Assembly (NCBI RefSeq): GCF_020215645.1
Contig: NZ_CP084058.1
Coordinates: 186,001 to 250,000 of the forward strand
From: Nonomuraea gerenzanensis
GTDB lineage: Bacteria > Actinomycetota > Actinomycetes > Streptosporangiales > Streptosporangiaceae
DNA length: 64,000 nucleotides
Reading direction: 5' to 3'
The notes under the pieces were generated by a model. The model was not told where the DNA came from. It saw nothing but the letters and a program-made list of their open reading frames with translations, and made no database searches. The first letter of the stretch is position 1. Each line of letters starts with the position of its first letter. Shown here one piece after another: positions 37,682 through 46,672 of this stretch. The position numbers and the translations under genes were made by a program.

Positions 37682-39835
37682 TCATGGCCCCTCCTCGGAG
37701 GCTTCTTCTCTGGCGCGTTGGGTTCCCCGCTGGAAGGCGGAGAACAGGTCGCGTACCTCGTCGGGAGAGCGTTCTGCCGGGTCGGGCGCCTGCTCCCGCT
37801 CGGGCTCGGGCGGGGACTCCTTGTTGAGCTGGGGCGCCAGATTCGTCTGCCGCACCCGCCTGGGCAGCCCCGCGTGCGTGCCGGAGCTCACGACCGCGAG
37901 CGCCTTCTTCCTCGTACGGCTGGGCAGCGCGGCCTTGCCGTCACCGCCCGCCGCTTCCAGCGCCGACTGCTCGCTCACCAGCGAGCGCGGCACCAGCACG
38001 ATGACCGTGGTGCCGCCGAACGGCGAGCGGCGCAGCAGCACCTTGATCCCGTGCCGCTGGGCCAGCGTGGCCACCACGAACAACCCCAGCTGGTCGCTGT
38101 CGGCCAGGTCGAACTCGGGGGGCGCGGCGAGCAGCGCGTTGACCCGCGCGTACTCGGTGGCCGGCAGCCCGAGCCCCTTGTCCTCCACCTCGATGGCGTA
38201 GCCGTTGCTCACCAGGTCGCCGCGCACCTGGACCACGGTGTCGGGCGGGGAGTAGATGGTGGCGTTCTCGACCAGCTCGGACAGCAGGTGGGTGACGTCG
38301 GCCGCGGCGGTGCCGTCGATGGCGCCCGCCGGCATCGTCCCCACGGAGACCCTGGTGTAGTCCTCGATCTCGGCGACCGCGGCGCGCACGATGTCGATCA
38401 CGGGCACCGGTTTGCGCCAGGCCCGGCCCGGCGCGGCGCCCGACAGCACGATCAGGCTCTCCGCGTGCCGCCGCATGCGCGTGGTCAGGTGGTCCAGGCG
38501 GAAGAGCTCCTCCAGCCTGTCGGGGTCGTGCGTGCGCCGCTGCATGCCGTCGAGCAGCGCGAGCTGGCGGTGCAGCAGGCCCTGCTTGCGCCGGGCGAGG
38601 TTGAGGAAGACCTGGCCGATGCCGCGCCGCAGCGCCGCCTGGCCGACCGCAGCCGTCACGGCGGTGCGCTGCACGTACCCGAACGCCCTGGCCACGTCGG
38701 TGATCTCAGCGGAACCGCTCACCTTGATCGCCTTGGCCTCCTTCTGCACGTCCACGTCCTCGCCGCGGCGCAGCCGCGCCACGATGTCGGGCAGCCGCCG
38801 GCGCGACAGCTCGACCGCGGCGGCACGCAGCCCGGCCAGCTCCCCGGCCAGGCGGCGACCGAACCGTACAGAGATGATGATCGACGCGAGCACGGCGATC
38901 AAGCCGATGCCGCCCGCGATGCCGATCTCGACGACGGTGCCCGTGGCGGCCTGCGAGGTGCGGCCTGCCAGGGTGTCGGAGGAGGTCTTGCCGAGGTCGT
39001 CGAGGCGGCCGGTGAGCTTGCCGACCGCCCGGTGCCAGGCGTCGGCGTCGGGGGGCGGCGCGCCGGTCTTGATGACGCGCGACTCCATGGTGGCGAAGGT
39101 GAGGAACGGCTCGGTGGCGAAGACCTGCTCGTACGGCCTGCGCAGCGTCACCTCGAGCCCGGCCAGGCCGCGCGAGTGCAGGAACTTCCTGGAGGCCGCG
39201 TACTCGGTGAAGGCGGCCGTCTCGGAGGGGGTCAGCCGCCCGTCGGCCAGGGCGCCGATGATGAGGGCGTGCTCCCTGGCGATGTACTCCCTGGCCATGC
39301 CCATGGCCTGCAGCGACGACGCCTGCTGGAAGATCTCCAGGTCGGAGACGGAGATCAGGTGGTCGTAGAGCTGGAAGATGGCGTCGAGCACGCGGTTGTA
39401 CTCGGTCAGGCCGACCAGGCGGCTGCTGATCCCGTTGTCGATGTCCGACCGGATCAGGGCGAGCCTGTCGAGGGCGATGGTGAGGTTGTCGACCGAGCGG
39501 CTCAGGTCCTCGCCGACCGCGCCGCCGGCGTCGGTGACGGCCTGCTTGAAGTCGGCGACCGACTTGTCGGTGCGGGCCCGCTGGCCGCCCAGCACCTCGG
39601 TCTGCTTACGCGTCGTGAGCGTCTCGGCGGAGCGCACCCGCTCGGCCTGGAGCTGAATCCCCAGGTCGGTGGAGGCGGCGCCGATCGTGTCGTACAGCGT
39701 GTTCGCGCGAAGCAGTGACTGGGCGTCGCCCATGGTCAGGTTGAGGACGAAACCCCAGAGCGCGCTCAGAGACAGGAGGGGTAGCAGCAGCAATAAAAAG
39801 ATCTTGAACCGAATAGACCGGTTTCGCGAGCCCAT
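37682..39835 (-). CDS. conservon sensor kinase CvnA
   Basis: Sensor of 717 residues heading the complete conservon. First helix IFLLLLLPLLSLSALWGFVL, NIT-type sensory region (ERVRSAETLTTRKQTEVLGG and others), second helix GIAGGIGLIAVLASIIISVR, then the helical core LFRLDHLTTRMRRHAESLIV and ATPase motifs LLSELVENATIYSPPDTVVQ and EDKGLGLP. The C-terminal tail is shorter and less repetitive than in the convergent paralogue. The ATG at 39835 (MGSRNRSIRFK) is chosen with GAGG upstream; the open frame extends to 39898. It lies 14 bp upstream of CvnB. Confidence 0.95.
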   Translation of the reverse strand: MGSRNRSIRFKIFLLLLLPLLSLSALWGFVLNLTMGDAQSLLRANTLYDTIGAASTDLGIQLQAERVRSAETLTTRKQTEVLGGQRARTDKSVADFKQAVTDAGGAVGEDLSRSVDNLTIALDRLALIRSDIDNGISSRLVGLTEYNRVLDAIFQLYDHLISVSDLEIFQQASSLQAMGMAREYIAREHALIIGALADGRLTPSETAAFTEYAASRKFLHSRGLAGLEVTLRRPYEQVFATEPFLTFATMESRVIKTGAPPPDADAWHRAVGKLTGRLDDLGKTSSDTLAGRTSQAATGTVVEIGIAGGIGLIAVLASIIISVRFGRRLAGELAGLRAAAVELSRRRLPDIVARLRRGEDVDVQKEAKAIKVSGSAEITDVARAFGYVQRTAVTAAVGQAALRRGIGQVFLNLARRKQGLLHRQLALLDGMQRRTHDPDRLEELFRLDHLTTRMRRHAESLIVLSGAAPGRAWRKPVPVIDIVRAAVAEIEDYTRVSVGTMPAGAIDGTAAADVTHLLSELVENATIYSPPDTVVQVRGDLVSNGYAIEVEDKGLGLPATEYARVNALLAAPPEFDLADSDQLGLFVVATLAQRHGIKVLLRRSPFGGTTVIVLVPRSLVSEQSALEAAGGDGKAALPSRTRKKALAVVSSGTHAGLPRRVRQTNLAPQLNKESPPEPEREQAPDPAERSPDEVRDLFSAFQRGTQRAREEASEEGP

Positions 39836-39914
39836 GTCCCAACCTCGAGTCGGGGGCATTTCCACACCTTGTGTAAATACACCTCCGGAAGATCGCACAG
39901 GAGACTAGCACCGA

Positions 39915-40829
39915 TTATGCTTCCGGCGCAGTGGGAGGAACACGTTCATTACCGTGATTATTGGGACAAGATCCCCCGTTCCTGCCGTGCCGTGACCATG
40001 CCGTGGCCACCGTGGTCCACAGCCACCCGATCGCGACCAGCGAGATCACGAGGAGTCCCGCCCAGTTCAGCACCGTGTAGACGTGGATCTGCCAGGGCGT
40101 CACGTTCGGCACGCGGCCGATGCGCAGCAGCTCGAACTGCCACGGCCGCCCGGTCAGCACGAGCGTGATCGCGATCGCGATGGCGCTCATCGAGTCCCAC
40201 AGCGCGTGCAGCAGCGACACGCCCAGGTAGGTCAGCACGACCGGCGCGGTCAGCCGCCCGCCCGCGCGGAACAGCGCCCCGCCCGCGATCGCGGTCCACA
40301 GGCCGTGACCGACCGGGGTCAGGATGCCGCGCAGCACCTCCGTCTCGACGAGCTGCGTCAGCGACAGGCCGTCGGCGGTGAACAGGGCGTTGAAGGCGTA
40401 CCCCGCGCTCTCGAAGGCGGCGAAGCCGAAGCCCACGGTGGCGCCCAGCACCACGCCGTCCCTGGTCGAGCGCCTGGCCACGTGCCGGGTGACGAAGATC
40501 AGGGCCGCCAGCTTGACGCCCTCCTCGATCAGGCCGACCAGCGCGTACATGAGGATCGACGGCCGCAGCAGCCAGCTCTCCAGCAGCGACGCGCCGAGCA
40601 CCCCCAGCACGCCGCCCACCACGAACGCCACGAACAGCCGCTCGACCGTCACCACGGGCGAGCGGCCCCGCCCGTACGCCCACACCACGAACGTCACCGG
40701 CACCAGGAAGCTGCCGAACAGCACCACGGTCGGCACCAGGTTGGAGTTGCCCGTCCAGGCGGTCACGACCACGGTGGCCAGCCAGAGCACCAGCCCCGTC
40801 ACGAAGATCCGCAGCCACGTCGCCGTCAT
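39915..40829 (-). CDS. PrsW-family intramembrane metalloprotease
   Basis: Polytopic membrane protein of 304 residues with about eight helices. The three catalytic motifs are visible: ALVGLIEEGVKLAALIFV (EExxK), FAAFESAGYAFNALF (FExxxY) and VSLLHALWDSMSAI (HxxxD). PrsW peptidases cleave membrane substrates such as anti-sigma factors. A hydrophilic C-terminal tail (WSRHGRNGGSC) follows the last helix. The ATG overlaps the TGA of the upstream FAD oxidoreductase (ATGA), so the two are co-transcribed, though a functional link is not evident. Confidence 0.93.
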   Translation of the reverse strand: MTATWLRIFVTGLVLWLATVVVTAWTGNSNLVPTVVLFGSFLVPVTFVVWAYGRGRSPVVTVERLFVAFVVGGVLGVLGASLLESWLLRPSILMYALVGLIEEGVKLAALIFVTRHVARRSTRDGVVLGATVGFGFAAFESAGYAFNALFTADGLSLTQLVETEVLRGILTPVGHGLWTAIAGGALFRAGGRLTAPVVLTYLGVSLLHALWDSMSAIAIAITLVLTGRPWQFELLRIGRVPNVTPWQIHVYTVLNWAGLLVISLVAIGWLWTTVATAWSRHGRNGGSCPNNHGNERVPPTAPEA

Positions 40830-42376
40830 CGCGCCAGCTCCTCCACGGCCAGCCGCGCGGCCGTCGCGGCGGCCTCGCCGCGGGCGGCGGGCACGGCGTC
40901 GGAGCCCGCGATCGCGATCCTGCCGAACCGGCCGACCCTGCCGCGCGCCGCGTCCGCGGGGAACGGCCCGTCCGGGTAGAACGGGTGCCACGGCCGGCAG
41001 TACTCGGGCGCCAGCGCGTGACCCCACCGGTGGACCGTGATCTCCGCGATGCCCCCGCCCGGGTCGAAGCCGACCGGGCCGAGCAGCCGGGCGAGCTGGT
41101 CGCGGACGGTGTGCTCCAGCGTGCTGTACGGCGTCATGAGCAGCTCCCGCCTGCCCGCCGCCGACCCCGCCCCCGGCCCCAGCTCGGAGCGGCACGGCGT
41201 GGCCAGCAGCCGCACGGTGTCCGGCGGCGTGAACGTGCTCGCGCACCAGTACGCGCCTGTCCACCGCACCCGCCGCACGCCCAGCCGCCGCCAGGCGTCC
41301 GGGTCGCGCAGCCGCACCGACGCCTCCAGCAGCGGCACCCGTGCCGCCTGCCGCAGCGCCCGCCGCCGCTCCGGCGACAGCTCGGGCACCAGGTACGGCA
41401 CCACCGCGCTCCAGCAGGCCAGGATCACCGCCCCCGCCTCCACCGTGCGCACCTGGTGCCCGTCGAAGTAGCCCACGGTCGCGGCCCCCGCGCCGTCCCG
41501 CACGGACACCACCGGGCTGGCCCCCCGCACCCGCACCCGCCCGTCCAGCGCGGGCGCGGCGGCCACGGGCGCCGTCTCGTGCCAGCGCCGGCGGACGGTC
41601 GGTGAGTTGTACCTGGACGGCTCCCGCCCGCTGAGCCCCAGCCCGGCGAACCCCGGATAGCCGGTGCCCCAGGCGTCGATCGCGCCGAACGCCCGCGTGT
41701 CGTAGCCCCACTCGGCGCTCGGCATGGTCCTGCAGAACCGCTCCACCTCCGGATGCGCCCCGCACACCTCCCGCAGGAACCCCGAGTACGTCAGCCCCGC
41801 CAGCCGCTCCTGCTTGCCCTCGGCCGGCACCCCGGGGAACCAGTCGGGCGGGTCGTCGTGCAGCAGCCGCAGGTCCCGCCTGGCCCGCGCGTCGATCGGC
41901 AGCCGCTCGACCCAGCCGGGGGCGCCGGTCGCGACCAGGGTGTCCGCGCCGAAGCTCTCCGCGTCGCACATCACCGCGTCGTACGGCAACGCGTCCAGGG
42001 CGCCCGGCTCGTGCCCGGCGGGCTCGTCGTGGTCGTCGAGGTCGTGGTTGTCGAGGAGGAGGACGCCCGCCCTTGGGTGGCGGCGCAGCCACTCGGCCGC
42101 CGCGCTCCGCCCGCCGCGGCCCCCGCCGACCACGACGAGGTCGTAGCTCTCGCCCGTGGGCGCGGGCGGGCCCGCGTGCTCCCAGAACCGGCCGTCCCGC
42201 AGCGCGTGGGCCACGCTGAGCGCCTCACCGGTGTCGCCGCGCACCGTGAACGGGTCAGGAGGGCTGACCGGCCTGATGGCCGCGCTGCCGGCCACGCAGC
42301 TCACGGCGATGCCGTCGAAGAAGTCCCTGCGGGTCATGGGCACGTCCAGGCCGAGCGCACGCGGAGAGAAGCTCAT
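40826..42376 (-). CDS. FAD-dependent amine-oxidase/spermidine-dehydrogenase-like protein
   Basis: Flavoprotein of 516 residues. A twin-Arg-like motif TRRDFFDGIAVSCVAG near the N-terminus suggests Tat export, as in spermidine dehydrogenase (SpdH). The dinucleotide-binding motif is DLVVVGGGRGGRSAAAEWLR (GxGxxG with Gly-Arg-Gly). An upstream extension MSFSPRALGLDVPMTRRDFF resembles SpdH-type N-termini, so the ATG at 42376 is retained. The C-terminal block FGRIAIAGSDAVPAARGEAA closes the FAD domain. The substrate is not confirmed. Translationally coupled to the PrsW gene. Confidence 0.85.
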   Translation of the reverse strand: MSFSPRALGLDVPMTRRDFFDGIAVSCVAGSAAIRPVSPPDPFTVRGDTGEALSVAHALRDGRFWEHAGPPAPTGESYDLVVVGGGRGGRSAAAEWLRRHPRAGVLLLDNHDLDDHDEPAGHEPGALDALPYDAVMCDAESFGADTLVATGAPGWVERLPIDARARRDLRLLHDDPPDWFPGVPAEGKQERLAGLTYSGFLREVCGAHPEVERFCRTMPSAEWGYDTRAFGAIDAWGTGYPGFAGLGLSGREPSRYNSPTVRRRWHETAPVAAAPALDGRVRVRGASPVVSVRDGAGAATVGYFDGHQVRTVEAGAVILACWSAVVPYLVPELSPERRRALRQAARVPLLEASVRLRDPDAWRRLGVRRVRWTGAYWCASTFTPPDTVRLLATPCRSELGPGAGSAAGRRELLMTPYSTLEHTVRDQLARLLGPVGFDPGGGIAEITVHRWGHALAPEYCRPWHPFYPDGPFPADAARGRVGRFGRIAIAGSDAVPAARGEAAATAARLAVEELAR

Positions 42377-42637
42377 GCCGCGATCATCAGCAGCCGGGAG
42401 AAAAGCCGCATCAGGACGCGCAGGGCCCCGGTAAACATTTTGCCCGCCCTATTGCCGCGCGGCCGATTTGGCGGTTGTCGTCGCTCTCGCCCGCATCGGC
42501 CCAGGTAGTGGCCGGGTGGCGAAGCGGGAAACGCTCGTGAAGCCGCTGAATCCCGCTGATAGCGACGTTACTCGGCCCCGTACTAGCGGCTTGCTCTAGC
42601 GTTTTGTTCGAGGTCCACCTAGTGAAATGGAGCGGCC

Positions 42638-43309
42638 ATGCATAAAGCAATTCCCAGCCTATTTCTGAGCACTCTGGTCATCGCCGGATGCTCCTCGGCC
42701 GAGGAGCCGAAGGCGCCCGCCGCCTCCGCCTCGCCGCAGACGTCCGCGGCGAGCGCCAAGCTGCGGGCGGCGCTGCTGCCGGTGCCCAAGGGCATGAGCG
42801 TCACGTACGGGCCGGAGCTGGGCGAGTTCGGCTCGCTCAAGTCCACCCAGCAGGGCCTGGAGGCCGTCCGCAAGGCCAGGGCGCAACATCCGGAGTGCGC
42901 GGGGGCGGCCCAGCTCGACGCCGCCAAGCCGGAGGTGGCCAAGTCGCCCGCCGCGGTGGTCGCCTTCTCCGCGGCCCGCGGCTCGATCACGCAGGCGGTG
43001 GTCGCGCTGCCCAAGGCCACCTTCCCCGAGCCGCTGCCGAAGCAGTGCGCCGACTACACGGCCGACGTCGGCGGCACGAAGGTGACGTACAAGACCAAGA
43101 CGCTGGACATGCCCGCCAAGGGCGACCAGTCGCGCGCCTACCTGACGACGGCGGCGGGCGGCGAGAACAACGCGCAGATCGGCTCGGTCATGATCAGGCG
43201 GGGCACCACGATCATGAGCATGCTGGTGGTCGGGCAGCGGGTCAAGCCGCAGGGCCTGTACGAGCTGGCGAACCTGGCCGACCAGAACCTGGCCCGCGTC
43301 TCGCCCTAG
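42638..43309 (+). CDS. secreted lipoprotein, unassigned
   Basis: Putative lipoprotein of 223 residues with signal peptide HKAIPSLFLSTLVIAGCSS and lipobox LVIAGC (Cys18), followed by an Ala/Pro/Ser linker (EEPKAPAASASPQTSAASAK). The mature domain reads LLPVPKGMSVTYGPELGEFG, SLKSTQQGLEAVRKARAQHP, ACAGAAQ-type and CADYTADVGGTKVTYKTKTL, beta-rich with two cysteines. It resembles the large actinomycete group of sensor-domain or DUF5642-like lipoproteins, function unknown. GGAG lies about seven bases upstream of the ATG. Confidence 0.8.
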   Translation: MHKAIPSLFLSTLVIAGCSSAEEPKAPAASASPQTSAASAKLRAALLPVPKGMSVTYGPELGEFGSLKSTQQGLEAVRKARAQHPECAGAAQLDAAKPEVAKSPAAVVAFSAARGSITQAVVALPKATFPEPLPKQCADYTADVGGTKVTYKTKTLDMPAKGDQSRAYLTTAAGGENNAQIGSVMIRRGTTIMSMLVVGQRVKPQGLYELANLADQNLARVSP

Positions 43310-43394
43310 AGCTCGCGATCCACGCGACGTGTCGGAGGCGGCTCCGCGGCCCTCCTGGACGGCCGCGCCGCCGGCCGGCGTGCTGGATGAGGAC

Positions 43395-45431
43395 CTAGAT
43401 GAGGACGTGCGCGTCCGGACGGCCGACGAAGGAGAACTGGGCGTTCCTGGTCAGCTTGATGTGGTCGGCCTGCCAGGTGTGCATCGCGGTGTCGGCGCTG
43501 CGCCAGTAGACGAAGTTGAACCGGTCCGCCGAGTAGATCTTCACCCCGTCCTCCTTCAGCCGCCGCACGAGGTGGGTGTCCTCGCCGCGGGTGATGTCGG
43601 CGAACGGGTAGGCGCGGAACAGGTCGGCCTTGGCGAGGAACGTGCCGCCCTGGACCAGCCACGAGTAGCGGTGTTCGAGCCCCGGCAGCCGGAACATCGT
43701 GGTGTTGCTGCCCTCGAAGTAGGCGTAGTGCGCGCCCTTGCCGGTCATCTCGGCGTCCGAGAAGTCGAAGGAGCGCACCAGGTCCGACAGGTAGTGCTCG
43801 CCGTAGAGGTTGTCGTCGTCCATCTTGGCGATCAGCTCGCCCTCGGCCGCGGCGATGCCCAGGTTCATGCACGCGCCCAGCGACAGCGAGGCGTCGGCGG
43901 GCAGGACGGTGACGTCCGTGATGCCCGCCATGCGGGCCTTGTCCGCCACCACGACGGGGTCGATGTCCAGCCCGTGCAGCACCATGACGAGCTGCAGCGG
44001 CCGGTGGAGCTGCTTGGCCACCGAGGAGATCGCGTGCTCGATCTGGGAGGCGCGGTTGGTGGGCAGCACGACGGTGATCGAGCGCGACCTGGGCGTCACG
44101 TGGTGGCCGAGGTCCTGGAGGATCTGGTCCACGCGGTGCGAGAACAGGTGCTTGTCGAAGACCTCGCGCATCGCCAGGTGGCCCATCCTGGCCCGCAGCT
44201 CGGGGCTGTTGATCAGGTGCAGGACCTGGTTGTAGGACTCGACCGGCTCGCGCGCGATCGGGATCAGCTCGCCGAACGTCTCCTCGATCGCCCGCGACCA
44301 CCCCGACACCACGGGGGTCGAGCAGGCGGACAGCTCGAAGACGCGCCGCGCGCACATGGTCGGCGAGTCGAGCACGGAGTTGACGTTCAGGAAGACCTTG
44401 TACATCCGGTACGCGGCCAGCATCTGGTCGTAGGGCAGCTCGCCCACGATGTGCGGCCGGTACTTCTCCGGCCAGGCGTACTTCTCGTCCACCTCGCCGT
44501 TGCGCGCGAAGATGTGCAGCCCCAGCTCCCTGACCGGGTCGAGCACGACCTCCATCTGCTCGCGGCGCTCGGGGTGCTTGTCGCGGAAGTACATGCCGGC
44601 GAAGACGACGTCGTGCAGGCGGCCCTTGTTCTGCTGGATCGGGTTGTGCACGCGGGGCTGGGCGGCGAACTGCAGCACGTCCACCCGGTCGTGTCCCAAA
44701 ATTTCCCGATATTTCGGCAGCATGTCACCGTCGCAGGTGAACACGTAGTCGAACAGCTTGGCCGTGTCGATGAAGAAGTCGAAGTTCGGCGGGTCCTCCT
44801 TGTTCCAGAAGACCGTCGGGATGCCCTCGCTCCTGCACCAGGCCACCAGGTCGCGCAGCGGGTCCTTGGGCGCGTTCGTGCCGGTCATCTGGTAGCGCCA
44901 GCGGCCCTGGTTCCCGTGCCAGGCCGACTCGCAGAACAGCAGGTCGGGCCGCTTCTCGGCGAAGATCTCCGGCCAGTCCTTGAGCCCGAACTCGATCTGG
45001 TCCCACTCGTAGCGGAAGGCCATCCGGGAGAAGTCGTCGAGGATCACCGCGACCTTCAGGTCGGGCCGGTTCACCGGGCCGTTCGGCCACTTCACCGCCG
45101 GCACCTCGACCTGCGGCGGCCGGTTCTCGGCCGCCGCGATGGCCAGGCTCACCGGGATGGGCGCCTTGGGCGCCTTCTCCTTGGAACGCACGGCCTCGAC
45201 GATCCGGCCCGGGCTCTTCGAGCCCAGCGCCTCGCCCAGCTTGAACGTCCGCTTGGCCTGCGTGGCCTCCAGCTTCCAGTTGGCGTACGCGGCCTTGGCC
45301 TCGGCGATCTCCAGCCGTCGGCGCAGCTCCCTGACCTCCGCCTCGTACCGCTCGACGAGCTTGCGCTCCTCGGGCAGCCAGTTGACGGGGCCGAGACGCT
45401 GGAAAGTGGGCTGTTCAGGGGTTTCGGCCAT
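43395..45431 (-). CDS. two-domain glycosyltransferase: CgeB/GT1-like plus GT2
   Basis: Protein of 678 residues. An N-terminal coiled coil (residues ~20-65, EERKLVERYEAEVRELRRRL) leads to a GT-B-type domain (~110-440) with LKVAVILDDFSRMAFRYEW, IPTVFWNKEDPPNFD and the CgeB/GT1-like block DSPTMCARRVFELSACSTPV. A GT2 (GT-A) domain (~455-678) follows: SITVVLPTNRASQIEHAISS, the metal-binding DxD as KMDDDNLYGEHY, and GGTFLAKADLFRAYPFAD. The fusion suggests sequential addition of two sugars. It is divergent from the WecB/WecC locus genes and belongs to the polysaccharide cluster. Confidence 0.92.
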   Translation of the reverse strand: MAETPEQPTFQRLGPVNWLPEERKLVERYEAEVRELRRRLEIAEAKAAYANWKLEATQAKRTFKLGEALGSKSPGRIVEAVRSKEKAPKAPIPVSLAIAAAENRPPQVEVPAVKWPNGPVNRPDLKVAVILDDFSRMAFRYEWDQIEFGLKDWPEIFAEKRPDLLFCESAWHGNQGRWRYQMTGTNAPKDPLRDLVAWCRSEGIPTVFWNKEDPPNFDFFIDTAKLFDYVFTCDGDMLPKYREILGHDRVDVLQFAAQPRVHNPIQQNKGRLHDVVFAGMYFRDKHPERREQMEVVLDPVRELGLHIFARNGEVDEKYAWPEKYRPHIVGELPYDQMLAAYRMYKVFLNVNSVLDSPTMCARRVFELSACSTPVVSGWSRAIEETFGELIPIAREPVESYNQVLHLINSPELRARMGHLAMREVFDKHLFSHRVDQILQDLGHHVTPRSRSITVVLPTNRASQIEHAISSVAKQLHRPLQLVMVLHGLDIDPVVVADKARMAGITDVTVLPADASLSLGACMNLGIAAAEGELIAKMDDDNLYGEHYLSDLVRSFDFSDAEMTGKGAHYAYFEGSNTTMFRLPGLEHRYSWLVQGGTFLAKADLFRAYPFADITRGEDTHLVRRLKEDGVKIYSADRFNFVYWRSADTAMHTWQADHIKLTRNAQFSFVGRPDAHVLI

Positions 45432-45485
45432 GGTGGTACGCCAATCGCTCAGCAGAGGTAAGTCATAGTACGGCGGATATCGCCG

Positions 45486-46616
45486 TTATTCGGGGCGTTT
45501 GCCCTGAGAGGCGGGCGCCAGGTTGTCCCCCTTGAGCCAGGCGGCGATCACCGTGGCGATGCGCGGCCCCGACTTGCCGTCCCACAGGACGGGCAGCTCG
45601 CCGGCCGGGGTGGCGGCGCCGTCGGCCAGCGCCTTCTCCGCCGCGGCGGGCAGCAGGGCGGGGGTGACCAGGCGGTTCGTGCCGTGGGTGATCGTGATCG
45701 GCCGCTCGGTGTTGGGCCTGACGGTCAGGCAGGGCACGCCCAGCATGGTCGTCTCCTCCTGCACGCCTCCGGAGTCCGTGACGACCAGCGCGGCGCCCCG
45801 TACGAGTGAGAGGAAGTCCACATAACCCAGCGGATCGACCACCTTGATCGACTCGCCGTCCACGAGGCCCGCCTCGGCCAGCCGCGCCTTGCCGCGCGGG
45901 TGGATCGGCACCACGATCGGGACCTGCCGCGAGACCTCCAGCACCGCGTCGACCAGTTCCTTCGCGGCCTCGGGGGTGTCCACGTTCGCGGGGCGGTGCA
46001 GGGTGGCGACCGCGTAGCGCGCCGGCAGGCCGAGCCGCGCCACCACGGGCGCCGGGTCGAGCTTGGGCAGCGCGGAGAACAGGCTGTCGATCATCGGGTT
46101 GCCGACCAGGTGCACCTTGGCCGCCGGGATCCCCTCGTTCGCCAGGAACGCCAGCGCCTCCGGCGAGGTGGCGAAGAGCAGGTCGGCCAGCGCGTCCGTG
46201 ACGACCCGGTTGACCTCCTCGGGCATGCCCCGGTCGAACGAGCGCAGCCCCGCCTCGACGTGCGCCGTCGGCACGCCCAGCTTGGCGCAGACCAGGATCG
46301 CGGCCAGCGTGGAGTTGACGTCGCCGTAGACCACGACCAGGTCGGGGGTGTGCTCCTGCACGACCTCCTCCAGGCCCACCAGCAGCGCCGCCGTCTGCTT
46401 GGCGTGGCTGCCCGAGCCGACCCCCAGGTTCGCCACCGGCTCGGGCAGGCCGAGGTCGGCGAAGAAGACGTCGGACATCAGCGCGTCATAGTGCTGACCA
46501 GTGTGGATGATGCCCTGCCGCACGCCGAGCTCGCCGAGTGCCCGCACCACCGGGGCCGCTTTCACGAAATTGGGACGAGCACCCAATACGTGCAGGACCA
46601 GGGGGTTCTCCCTCAT
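45486..46616 (-). CDS. wecB: UDP-N-acetylglucosamine 2-epimerase (non-hydrolysing)
   Basis: Enzyme of 376 residues that interconverts UDP-GlcNAc and UDP-ManNAc. Conserved blocks: VLGARPNFVKAAPVVRAL, TGQHYDALMSDVFFADLGLP, VYGDVNSTLAAILVCAK, HVEAGLRSFDRGMPEEVNRV, HRPANVDTPEA and TDSGGVQEETTMLGVP with the UDP-binding Arg and Glu. Length is standard. The neighbouring dehydrogenase would oxidise the product to UDP-ManNAcA. Confidence 0.97.
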   Translation of the reverse strand: MRENPLVLHVLGARPNFVKAAPVVRALGELGVRQGIIHTGQHYDALMSDVFFADLGLPEPVANLGVGSGSHAKQTAALLVGLEEVVQEHTPDLVVVYGDVNSTLAAILVCAKLGVPTAHVEAGLRSFDRGMPEEVNRVVTDALADLLFATSPEALAFLANEGIPAAKVHLVGNPMIDSLFSALPKLDPAPVVARLGLPARYAVATLHRPANVDTPEAAKELVDAVLEVSRQVPIVVPIHPRGKARLAEAGLVDGESIKVVDPLGYVDFLSLVRGAALVVTDSGGVQEETTMLGVPCLTVRPNTERPITITHGTNRLVTPALLPAAAEKALADGAATPAGELPVLWDGKSGPRIATVIAAWLKGDNLAPASQGKRPE

Positions 46617-46660
46617 TGACCTCGCCTTTCATAGCGGAAGGGAAAAAACGCTGCCTATGG

Positions 46661-46666
46661 TACGGT
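46661..46666 (+). promoter_or_regulatory. putative -10 of leaderless glycosyltransferase gene
   Basis: TACGGT lies exactly six bases before the GTG at 46673. There is no SD. The same geometry is seen upstream of several other genes in this window. Confidence 0.5.
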
Positions 46667-46672
46667 CCCTGC

